DNA of 64,000 nt from contig JANBPK010001060.1 in NCBI GenBank assembly GCA_027579435.1, positions 1 to 64,000 of the forward strand, read 5' to 3'. This document shows, piece after piece, positions 22,554 through 33,174 of the stretch. Below the pieces are notes generated by a model, which did no database searches, was not told where the DNA came from, and worked only from the letters and a program-made list of their open reading frames with translations. The DNA is from Candolleomyces eurysporus. Taxonomy: Eukaryota > Basidiomycota > Agaricomycetes > Agaricales > Psathyrellaceae. Within the stretch, counting starts at the first letter, position 1. Each line of letters opens with the position of its first letter. The position numbers and the translations under genes are program-made.

Positions 22554-23833
22554 GGTCGATCTTGCAACTCCCGTCTCCAAGATGTTGAAGAAGCACGACT
22601 GGCCCGAGGGCGTTCAATTCGGTCTCTTGGCTCACACACCTTGCCTCCATCGAAGAGTAAGCCAAGGCAAAAGGCCTCCATTTTTCAAGACCAACCATTA
22701 CCCCCGGGTTCATCTCGCTATTGCTCGTAAAGGTCAGATCGTGGACTTCGGCCATCGTTCTCACCAACGCCTGCGGTCCTTGCTTTGGCTGGGGTAAGAT
22801 GTCAAGAAGGGCAAGATAAACGAGTGCGTCGTCCTTGTTCTTTCATCCAATCTCTCTTGCTGACTTGTTGTCCAGTCGTCCCTTCTCACAAGCGTAACCT
22901 TACCGGTCGTAACAATGCTGAACCCGCCACCTATGCCTTCGTCGCATTCCCCGAATCACCATCGCTTTGGAGCTCACTTGAAGCGCATCTTCAACCCCTT
23001 GACAAATGGCTGATGGCAAGCTCTTCCCGCTCGAGGTCCCCTGTGGCTATGACCATGTCGAGCACTCCTTCCAACCTCCCCTTGAAGACTTCACCAGCAT
23101 CAAAATCGGTGTCGACTCCAAGACTGACCGTCCCCAGCATCTCCAGCTCTGGATTGGCGCACCCACCGACTCCCAATCCTCATGAGAATCGAGGGCAAGT
23201 ACACAACCGATCATGTCCCCGCCAGTGGCCCTGGTTGGAGTACCGTGGACATTTCAATAACATCTCTCGTGGGTTATTATTTCACTAATCTCGTAGCCAG
23301 CTACTAAACCTTTTACAGAGAACCGCGTGATTGGTGCTATCGGCTTCGAGAGTGACGGGGCCAACAACGCCAAGAAACAGAGTACTGCCGAGTCCGGCGG
23401 AATTCCAAGTCCTCAAACCGCTGCCTATCACATATGGTGACTGTGGCATCAAGTGGGTTGTCATCGCCTCACCGGTGACCACAATTACGGCGAGGATTCT
23501 TCCCGTGAGCACGCTGCTTTCTAGCCCCGATTCCTTGGTGGTCTCGCCATTATCAATTACCTGCACCTTCGCTCCTATTCTCAAGATCAACGTTAAGAAG
23601 CGGTGTACACTTGCTCTCACTATCGTTGACCCTACTGGCTACGATAAGGTTCCGCCAAACGACAAGGTTCCGCCAAACGACAAGGTTGACATTGCCGGCT
23701 TGGACACCTCGCTCCTGGCAAGAACTTGACCCTCGTCGCCAAGGATTAGGACAATACCTTCAACGAAGGCCAGATCGAACGTTTCAAGGCAGGCTCTGCA
23801 CTCAACGTGATGGTTGCGGTCGTCTCTGCATAA
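22554..23833 (+). pseudogene. Aconitase 3'-half relic D, longest copy
   Basis: The relic runs from DLATPVSKM (about 22554) to the original C-terminus GSALNVMVAVVSA and its stop codon (23831-23833). Landmarks in order are DWPEGVQFGLL, a decayed cluster site (CGPCF), the intron after KKGK (about 22817-22875), SHKRNLTGRNNAEPATYAFV, a second intron before ENRVIGAIGFE (about 23271-23318), GDHNYGEDSSREHAAF, FLGGLAIINY, and FNEGQIERFKAGSALN. A 15-bp stretch is tandemly duplicated at about 23645-23690 (the VPPND codons). Frame changes occur several times, so no protein can be made. It shows where the parental gene ended and which introns it had. Confidence 0.85.
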
Positions 23834-25215
23834 ACGTACTCAGTGTCGGTAACAGTGTCGACGTCGTCTTCTTCGCTATTGCGTGATAACGAGGGACGTT
23901 CTGTCGCCCGAGTCGGGTGACTCGGGTCATCTACCGGCAGGATTGCGTATGACTGACCATGCATACCATTTTGTGTCTCTGCACTCGTTTTTCCCTCTAC
24001 CTCTCCGCCTCCCTCTGCTACATTTGTGGTTGCCACACGTTGGAATGATTGTTCCAACCTGTGGTAGGCTTGTTGGGCATTGATTTTTCTTCCTGTCTTT
24101 CTTCCTCTTTCTCTCTCTCCCTCTCTCCCTCTCTGGCTCTCTGGCCCTCTGGCCCTCTTATCTCTCTTTGTTTTGTACACGCCCCTGAAGGAACGCTGGC
24201 CGTCCGACCACAGGCGCCTGTATGACCTCCTATATGTGAGCGTTCCAATTCCATTCTCCAGTTTCTTGTTCAGCACCTTACGTACATTATCATGAAATGA
24301 ATATCGGTTTGGAACGACTTATGACCATTGAATTCTTTCAGTCAGCCAGGATGCACAACCCGAACAGGCGTAAAAGCGCGGTTGCTAGTAAAGACTTGTT
24401 ACTATTCCCTCAAAAGCATTCCCTAACTTTCTTTTGCCTCAGTCAATTTCTCATACCTATGCCTTTCCCTCTGGTGGCTCCACCGCGAGTCTTGGCGCTG
24501 GTCTCGTTGGGTTGAATTCGGGACGCAGAGGCCTCGATCTAGCTCAGGGAATCCGTTGGGGCTCGGTGGTTTTTGGTGAGTCTCTGTCTCCTAATCCGTT
24601 AACCAGTGCAGCTAAGCAGTTTTGCTAGCAAGTTCCTCATTGAATTTTGAAAAATGGAAGTGCATCTTGAGTGCATCAAGACTTAAGGTTACTGATACAC
24701 GTGTAGAAGGCCTGGGTCGGAGAGATGTCCGAATCTCAAGAACAGGCTGGAACCGAGATGATTGCAGTGCTCAAGCTGTATGCTTGAGGACAAAAACGGA
24801 ATCACTCCCACATTCTCATTCCCATGCCAAGTCCACGTTTGACGATCCGATGTGCCGATGGGACCCTACCCTCAGTAAAACCTACGCTTCGCTTCCTCAC
24901 TTATGCAAGCGCTCTCACACGCAAAGTTCAGAAGGCAAGCTAAGGCTGATTTGGGCAAAAAGCTCCGCCAAATTTGGCAAGGGGCTGGCCCAAAAAAGGT
25001 CNAAAAGCGGCTNAAAACCTCATATACAACGCAAAATGACTGGCGACGATATGGTAGTGGGCGTCTATCGGAATTGAATATACCACAGCACCCTCTTATA
25101 TTGGCCGCCTGCCCATAGATGGGGTGTGCCTCCCAGTGTCAACGGTGCTTTGCGAAGGTCCACTGCTTGCTTCCCCCCTCATCGACCTCCTGCTGATTTC
25201 CTTCATCCTCCCACA
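23834..25215 (+). other. Upstream region of NLR gene 3
   Basis: No intact gene. The blocks at 24290-24390 (near ATGAATATCGGTTTGGAACG), 24495-24560 and 24690-24790 match those in the unit at 38605-39060. The proximal NLR block is at about 25040-25215. Ambiguous bases at 25002 and 25013 lie beside A runs. Confidence 0.5.
24083..24169 (+). repeat. Polypyrimidine microsatellite
   Basis: A run of about 87 bases consists almost only of T and C on the plus strand, with CTCTCTCC and TCTGGCCC sub-repeats. It is low-complexity sequence between aconitase relic D and the NLR upstream blocks. Confidence 0.8.
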
Positions 25216-28200
25216 ATGCTCCGTCTTATGGCTCGTCTCTCCACGGTTGCCAACCAACTCGTTGGCGAAATTGAGAACACAGGTTCTGAGCCACTANCCC
25301 CCTTACGATCCTTCGATGTCACCTATCGCGCTCACCCCTACGAACAACCCCACAGCGTTAGGCGCTCGAGTTCCCACCTCTCAGATGACAATGCAGTCCT
25401 CGGTGGACGAAAGCCAACAAGTCGAATCCTTGCGCCCTAGCGCAAACACTACCTGCCCCGCAGCTTCCACCTCCACCCCGATGATTCGAGGNCCCCATCT
25501 GCCAGTCGCGAACCCGCCCCACTGCGAGCGGCAGCAAGATCAAAATATCGCACAATCCTCAGGACCAATATCCATCTTCCCTTTGTCAGGCACCTTCTCT
25601 GGCGGGGCCATCGCCGATATCCTTCTTTGAGGGTGCACATGATTTCAAAATGAGGGACGTCATAAATCACGTTAGTATACTCAACCAAGTGGGAGCACGG
25701 CAGATGGGAGCACGGCAGAATCCTCTTGAAATTGGTACGTGAACAATTGAGTTCGGAATATTGACGGAAATCACTGACAGGGTACCGAGTCAGAACGAGG
25801 ACGGCTGGGTGCACTTCCGAAGCATCCAGATATGAGTGGGAAGCGCGTCGAGTACCTACCCAACAGTCGGAAGCCAGACGTTGACAAGCTATGCGAGCAG
25901 GAAACAACATTGACCGACCTCGTCCTGTGCATCCATGGGCCGGCTGGGATCGGGAAATCCACTCTCGCTGGCCACCTCTCAGACTATTTTCGCGCAGCTG
26001 GTCGGTTGGCTGCCTCCGTTTTCCTCGGCGCTATTCGAGCAGAATTGTCGGGGCCCGAGACGATCATTAAGATGATAGCTCACGAAATCGGATGGATTCA
26101 TCCTCGAGCGATTCCGAAGATTGTGGAGGCGATGTATCAATGTCACGGCACCTCGCTGGAAAACCACCTCGAGAAGTACATCCTCGAACCATTGCGGTCA
26201 CTCGGCCACCCGCAACCGCTCATTATCATCATGGATGCCATGGACGAATGGCGAGATCATCCGATATTCATCAGGGCCCTTGCCCGCCTCAACTCGGAAA
26301 GCTCTATCGTCAAGTTCATCCTAACGGATCGTTTGAACCCATGCGCTTCCCGCTTACCGGGTATCGACGAGGTCTCAATTTATACGTACGCCCTTGGCCC
26401 GATTTCGAAGGAGGTTATCAAGGCGTATTTTCACAAATATCTAGACATGGTTCCGTGGGTAGATGGGCGGAAGGCTAGCTCTGCAGATGTCGAGAAGCTC
26501 ACAGAGCTTTCAGGCGGACTTCCAGCATGGGCATCGACAGTGATTGCGTTGCTCTTGCACTCATTCAGCGAGTCGCCGCCGCACGAAATCCTCGCAGAAA
26601 TAGTCGGAAGTCGACGCCAAGTTGGTGGTAGTGATGGACTCGGCGAGCTGTATCGCAATGCCCTTAGGCGGCTTTTCCCGTCCTCTGATGCCCAGAAGTA
26701 TTTTCGACGGCTTTTGGGGGCAGCTATCGTCCTCAAGGAACCACTCCCTCTGGTAGAGTTCTCCACACTCGTCGGAATCCCCCCCCACCTTATAAACAAG
26801 ATTCGATTCGCTCTTTCTGCTCTCCAGACACGATCCCCTNCCCCCCGGCTCAGAAAAAACGGTCCATCCAGCAATAACACGCTTCCATCTATCCTTTCTC
26901 GAATATGTCCAGGCACCAACGACGGAAACCGCTTTCGCCATCTCCACCTTCGATTCCCACTCTGCGATAGGCTTGACTTGTCTCGAGCAACTTGCCATCC
27001 TACCACCTTCTTCCCCGCACATTAATTCTCCCCTTCGTGGCCTCCGACACTATGCTGTGAAGTACTGGCCGCACCATGTATTCAACGGAACACCACGCTC
27101 TCACGATCAATGGTTACAGACGAAACATTGCTCGACATTGCAAAGGGTTCCTGACTTTCGTGGGCGATGGGCAGCATTATTTCTCAAAGGCCTGATGCCC
27201 CGGGAGGTTGATTCGATGCTGCAGGATGCCAGAGAGGGGGACAGTATGGTATCAACTCTGAGGGATGTGGCCCGTCGGCTAGGCAAAGCTGGCGGGGATC
27301 ACTGGGGATTTCAGGTGGCTTGTCTCGAGGTTTCTGTAAGGATTGATGGTGGCGATGCAAAGGGATGGTCAGAACTCGGGGAGTGCTACGGGGCAAGCGG
27401 TCGTCGGACAGGTAACCTCCAGAGGCACGAGGAGGCTGTAGCGGCCTTTCGACACGCCTTACATCTCCGGCCAGAGCCACATCCCAGTCGCGGAGAATCA
27501 CTCAACGATCTCGCCATCGGACTCTCGTCATGTTACCGACAGAACGGAGATGGCGACATCCTCAGCGAAGCAATTTCATGTTCCCGCATGGCGCTCACCC
27601 TCAGTCCGGCACCCCACCCAAAGCGTAGCACGTATCTTACCACTCTCGCCAACGCTCTCAGTGATTTTTACAGTCGCAATGGAGACCTCAAAACCTTGAA
27701 CGAGGTTATTTCACTGCATCGTGAAACGCTTGCACTGTGCCCTGCACCACACCCACATCGCCTCTCAGTGCTCACTAATCTCGCTAGAGATCTCCAATCT
27801 CTTTATAAGCGTAATAGGGTCATTGATGCACTGAACGAGGCTGTTTCACTGAATCGTGATGCACTTGCACTCTGTCCTGCACCCCACCCACATCGCCCTT
27901 TAGTCCTCGGCAGCCTTGCCAATGCACTCCGATCGCTTCATAAGCGCAATGGGGACATCGATGCGTTGAACAAGGCCATTTCCATGCATCATCAAGCACT
28001 CGCACTCCGCCCTCCACCCCACCCCGATCGCCCCTTGTCGCTCAGCGGCCTTGCCAATGCTCTTCGTGATCTTTACTCGTTTAATGGTGACACCAGCACA
28101 TTGAAAGAAGCCATTTCACTGCATCGCGAAGTGCTTGGGCTGCGCCCTGCGCCCCACCCAAAGCGCTCCCTCTCGCTCAAAAATCTTACCCTCTGTCTCC

Positions 28201-28553
28201 ATGCTCTTTACAAGCGCAATGCAGATCGTGGTGTTGGGACCCTGACCGAGTGCATTTCACTGGGCCGTGAGGGGCTTGCACTCTGTCCCGCACCCCACAC
28301 GGATCACTGTAAAATACTCCGGGTTCTTGCCCAAGTGTATGTATCCCGGTTTGAGCAGGACGGAGCTGTAGAGGTTCTCGATGAAGCGATCTCGCTGCGT
28401 CGGGAAGTGCTTATCTTCCGCCCTCCTGGGCACAGATACCGGGTAAGTGAGGTTAAATCTCTTGCGGAGCTTCTCGAAAAGCGGCGCGAGGTTACTGGAG
28501 ATGACCGAGATGCCAGAGAGATCGAAGCTTTACGGGCGGAATCGGCTGCATGA
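25216..28553 (+). CDS. NACHT-TPR NLR-like protein, copy 3
   Basis: Exon 1 is 25216-25734, the intron 25735-25793 and exon 2 25794-28553. Exon 1 and exon 2 are each interrupted in frame, but every break coincides with an ambiguous base in or next to a C run (25297, 25492, 26840). If those bases are spurious the gene reads through and has the same layout as its neighbours: FFEGAHDFKMRDVINHVS at the exon 1 end, Walker A GPAGIGKSTLA, Walker B IIIMDAMDEW, GGLPAWA, then about eight TPR-like repeats and an end ALRAESAA. Exon 1 contains a local 15-bp tandem duplication (25690-25719) that adds GARQM. It is the closest relative of copy 5, including the downstream flank. I favour an intact gene with consensus errors; a real pseudogene cannot be excluded. 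Confidence 0.8.
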
Positions 28554-29466
28554 GGGGTGCATCAGCCGCATCCGAGTTGGAAGAAAAGTTGGCTGCTTCA
28601 AGCAACGGCAGATGTGTTTGCTTTGTTCGAGGCAGTGTCTACTTCAGAGTAGTGGTAGAATGGCGTTGTTGGACTAGTCTATGTATGTACGCAACGGTAT
28701 CGATATATTGATGTAGTCGTATTGATCGATCGATCACTACTTAACATGAATTGCAGAATGGGTAAGCCCGCCTCATACGGGTCTATGATTAACCAAAACT
28801 GTCATTCAACGCATCTTCAATCTCTTTTCTGCACCTCAATAACACCTGGGCAGCGATCAGCCAAAATGAACTACCGGGATATTGAGAGCCTGGAGTTACT
28901 GACGATCTGTTTCTGAAGTATCAGAGGGTACATCGTCAGTTGATAACCAGGAGAGGAAGCTAAAAGATGCACTAAGTCACGAACAACCTTACGCACTCCA
29001 CAACACAGTCGCACCCTCAACTAGTGGCAATGGGATGACGACGTCGGGGAATGAGGGTCCGAAGGGGACTGATAGTTACCGGCACTGCGTCGGCGTCCGC
29101 AGTGCCAGCACAAGGTATTGTCAGGAATTGATAAGTCTCCAAAGTGAAGTCAGGGAGTAGGCAGTGGAGGGGACGGGTTGAGAACTAAGGCGACAAAACT
29201 AAGTTTGCCGAAATACGAACGCAGGAGTTGGGAGCAGCGGTCTGGTATCAACGGCAGAGAGGCTTGAGCTTGCTCGGTACGGTCATACACAGCGAGCGCG
29301 AAACTCGGTTGCAAGTTGAGAATAGAATTATTGAAGCTTATCTCGGTAATCGGTGTCGAAAAAAGTGCTACCTCCACTTCTTCCGGAATCCAGATGGCTG
29401 CGAGGTAACTCGGCGATTAGGATTGAGCGGTTGGGGTGACGAGGAGACAAGCAAGTACAAAATCTC
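28554..29466 (+). repeat. 3' flank of NLR 3, near-identical to the flank of NLR 5
   Basis: This flank of about 0.9 kb aligns base for base with only scattered differences to 42692-43566. It includes the landmark GAATTGCAGAATGGGTAAGC, the CATCGTCAGTTGATAACCAG segment and the GGAGCAGCGGTCTGGTATCA block. The similarity stops within about ten bases of 29466/43566. No gene is recognised inside. Confidence 0.8.
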
Positions 29467-29487
29467 ATTGGAGGCTCCAGCGTTGTG

Positions 29488-29580
29488 GAGGTCAGTGACC
29501 GACCGTCGGAGGTCAATGACTGACCATGGGTCAAAAAAACCGTCATTGCCCATCAATGACTGGTCAATTGGGTCAATAAA
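29488..29580. repeat. Cluster of GGTCA/TGACC inverted motifs
   Basis: Two imperfect direct copies, GGTCAGTGACCGACC (29490-29504) and GGTCAATGACTGACC (29511-29525), are each nearly palindromic. More GGTCA/TGAC words follow up to 29580. The cluster lies exactly beyond the point where similarity to the NLR 5 flank ends, so it may be part of an insertion or a transposon end. No transposase is present. Confidence 0.45.
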
Positions 29581-29789
29581 CCCCATCAGTACGCTAGTTA
29601 AGGGGCTGAGCGCCATGGGCTCATTTCGTCGGCGCTTGGCAGGTACAGTAGGATAGACACGGATTCTATGAACGGACTCACAATTTCATCTTTTCCGGCT
29701 ACGTGTCTCTGCAAAACCACATGGTTGCCAAATCCCCCCTCTGGAAGCTCTTCTATAGCGATNAAAAAAATACAAGAACAACAAAACTC

Positions 29790-31345
29790 ATTATAATGCC
29801 TGGTGCACAGGGTCAGGATTCCGTGATAGGTGAAAGCCTTTTCCCTTTCTCTCGAGTTTTGGCAGCGCATCGAAGCATGATCTTCGATCGTCGCGGTTGA
29901 CTGCTCTCCAACAGGCCGTGTTCGCGCTTCTCGGGTTTTGTGAAATATTTGCTTGAGCTCCTCAAGCGACTAAGAGCAACAAAGCTAAGGACATGGTGAC
30001 ATATCGATAGGACGGATACGAGTATACCGGGATGAACACACTGACATCTCAATCTCGATCTCGCGAGACCCAGGCAACCGGAGCAAAGATTCAGGAGGTT
30101 TGAGTGAGTGAAGACTGTTGACTCCGCAACTACCCTTCATCCCTTCCGAGTCCTGACACTTGAATTCCGTCCCATTTTCCCTGGCCTATCGCTCTTCTAC
30201 TCATGTATGCGGTGCTTCGACGCACGTCTCTCTCCATCCCCTGAATCAACACATAACCTACAACTCGGTGACCATCACTTGTGCAACCTCCAGATTCGCC
30301 TGGATAAGCAACACTTTGGTCAGTACATCTGCGTCACTACCGGGCCTCTCTTTTATTGGGAAAGATATCTTTGGCAGAAAACGATGAACTGCTGAGATGG
30401 AAATTGGTTCGAGTAGGCAATGGACGTAAGGCGGCATCGAACAAAAGTGTTAGGGAACGACGAGTGTGCTCCGAGCTGGGACATTCAACCCAACCCGGGC
30501 CACCGGAGCGCAAAAGCAACATTGATATTGCTCTCAGCCCTTGAGATTTATTCTCGGCTATGTCTGGGAATTGGCTAAATAGACGAGGGCGAGAGTACGG
30601 TGCCATGGAGGGTGGTGAAAGCTGATGACGCGGAAAACGGATTCCTGTCCCATCAATGACGAACGAGTATGCGAGCAGGCAGGCACGTATCCCAGGGATG
30701 TGGATGCAAGAGGCGGAAGGGTAAAGGGTTTGATCCAACTAACCTGGGAGGACGGTCGCTGATTATCGTCTTGCTCGATTGCGATGTAATACGGGAGGTT
30801 GGAGCTTCGGTTGACAAGGTCAATAGCCATCGACGCGGCCTGCGGGCAGAGCTGAAATGAAGGAGCGATGAGATCTGCAAAGAAAAAAGGTCAGCGATGA
30901 AATTTGAATGGAAGAGATAGTTTTAATGACTGATGAGCGTACTAGACCCACACACGAATCACCGGACAGGTAAAGATTGCTCCAAGGACCAATTGAAACT
31001 ATCCCAGGTATACAGTGCACAAAGTCCAGCCCAACTGTCCGAGTACGAGTACGAGCGTGCGGGAGTTGGTTGGCTGACGAGTCTGGAGAGGCAAGGAAAC
31101 TCGAAATGCCAAAGGGGAGCAGGTTATGCATACCGACTTGATATCAACCACGAAGCTAGATTCTTATTTAGAAAAATCGTCTGGCAAGAGTTAGCGTAAG
31201 GAAAATGATATTGTTCCGTCTTTGTTTGGCGTCGAGCGGTGTTGCTAAACAGCCGGGCTACGACTCCGACTACTTGTTCAAGTTGGCTCTAATCAACTGG
31301 CGGTCCTGGCCACTCGTCTTTAGCCTCTTGCTCACATTTTTTAAT
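29790..31345 (+). repeat. Two-copy duplicated block, copy 2
   Basis: Counterpart of 7480-8975, with the same order of landmarks and small indels. The copy ends at the start of a short aconitase relic, as copy 1 does. An ambiguous base before an A run is at 29763, just upstream. No coding sequence is recognised. Confidence 0.7.
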
Positions 31346-31450
31346 AGAACCCCTCAGAGTTAACCGCTCCTTCACGCCTGATCTCGCAATTCCCATCTCC
31401 AAGTTGGCGAGAGGTGAAAAAGAACGACCAGCATCCGACGCTTTCCCCCT
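31346..31450 (+). pseudogene. Short aconitase relic
   Basis: About 100 bases translate, with frame changes, to FTPDLAIPISKLA and REVKKNDQHP. This is the same segment with which relics B, C and F begin (LNGPFTPDLATPISKLAEEVKKN in the parental gene). Nothing of the remaining aconitase is seen downstream. It follows the duplicated block just as relic B does. Confidence 0.6.
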
Positions 31451-33174
31451 AATCGTGAAACTTTTCCGTATCAACTTAAGTAGTTACTCGCTCAGACTTG
31501 ATTAACTGGAAGTCTGCAAATTAGTTCGTCAGCGGATGGACCAAAGTCAAGACTTGGGGTTCAGGGCGGAATTTTGTCCAACTGTCTGCTCTCCTTCGTT
31601 AACGGTGAGCATCTCTTTATACCTATGTATTGATTTCATACATTATGAGGCCTCACTGATATTGTCATGGCTATGTAGATTCTTTTTGCAATCAGCGGTG
31701 CTGTCCAGCTCAACTGGAAGCCCATTCCACTTTCACCTCAAGCTGTCCCGACACTCTGCTCTCCGGTTAGAGCCTCGGGGGTGGAAAGCACGCTCGCTCT
31801 GATCGAGATCGAGTGCGGCAGCTTCGTATCATCTGGGTCAGCTTTTCCCAACGGGACTGAGCTTGTTAATAATGTAATTATTCTGCACGAGATCAACAAG
31901 CCAACTACCTCGAACCCATTGTCGTTGGCATCGACTAATGACACACGACGACATGCACCAGCCCAGTCGGCTACACTGCCGCGACCACTGGCCATGTTAC
32001 CCCGAAGCCCGGTCAAGAGGAGTGTAAAGGCTGGTGACGGGTGTCTGGGCGATATCTCGAGCCCGTGTGGATGGCGAGATAGGCAGGGGACCTGTCTACG
32101 ACGCTCGATTTGTTGAACACATCCTTTGATCGCGAGTTATAGCCCTGTCTAGCCTTCCTGCATGATTCCCCCTCTCTTCTCGGCCTCTCCCTTCATTGCA
32201 TATCCCGCCCTACTGGTACCCCATTCTCCTCCAAGTAAGGCCCCCCTAGGGGGCCTTTGGTGCCTATCTATCCGTTGAATTCATATTCATCGTGCTCAAT
32301 AATATGATGTTAGGGATGTCTTCGTCTTGTTGGAAGAAAGAAACCTCATCCGAAAATCGGGGACTCTCGGGTGAATAACCTCTGTTTTCCATCCTTGAGT
32401 TGATGTCGAGCGGAGGTGCTTGATTTTACAGTCGCTGCTACGATCTCAATTGTCGTCCGATCCACTTCAACGGATTCCACTCACTGTGGCGCGGTCATGT
32501 CTTTCTCAGTATTTAAGAAATCCGTCAGGTGTGTTCCTTTGTTTTCTTCATCCATCCACTTTTATTCCGTTTCCTCTGCGTTTTGATTTGTTCCAGCTTT
32601 GTCCCGCGACTCTCCTCGGCTGCCCATCCTTGCTCTTGCGCCCGTTTGCTGTCTGCAGGCTACGAAGAATTAATATTGCAGTCGTAGGAGTGTTGGTATC
32701 TTTATCAATCTTTCTGACCAATCTATCGAGTCTTGGAAGTCTAAATTGGGGAGCTCCCTGTGCTCAGCTGTCGGGAAGGGGTTGGAGAGCACCCAAGACT
32801 GGAGTCCAGATGGCCATGCAGTACTCAACTTGTTATGGGGCATTATCTTGCTTGGGGACAACGGCCGAGCGGAGTGTCCGTTTTCATTTCCATGCTCATA
32901 TTGAGCCGTTGACATGTTGAAAGTGGTGAGGGACGCAGCTTCAATATGCAACCGTTCACAGTGTACATGTCATGGCTGACGACAACGTAATACTAGTATG
33001 GATAGCATTTCACTGGATTATTGGCGTCTATCGAATATCACCGCCCTATCTCAATCTGGCCGCTTGGCAACGGATGCCGCGTGCCTAACTCCTGTCAAGG
33101 GTTAGCCTGCGAGATTTACTTCTTGCTTTCCTCCCCTCAACAGCTTGCTAGGTTCCCCCTCCCACCCTCGCACG
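31451..33174 (+). other. Unit-specific sequence and upstream region of NLR gene 4
   Basis: The part 31480-32750 has no counterpart that I could find in the other units. It holds a 111-codon open frame (31781-32116) without a recognisable domain. A diverged copy of the EMIAVLKLCA-type block lies at about 32790-32840. The proximal NLR block is at about 32975-33174 (landmark AGCATTTCACTGGATTATTGGCG). No intact gene is recognised. Confidence 0.4.
32237..32257. repeat. Perfect 9-bp palindrome with 3-base centre
   Basis: AAGGCCCCC and GGGGGCCTT flank a CTA centre. It could form a strong GC hairpin. No neighbouring gene explains it, and it lies inside the unit-specific sequence upstream of NLR gene 4. 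Confidence 0.6.

Noticed and set aside
31781..32116. 111-codon frame upstream of NLR 4 as a separate gene
   Set aside because: No recognisable motif and no counterpart in other units; kept only as part of unit-specific sequence.
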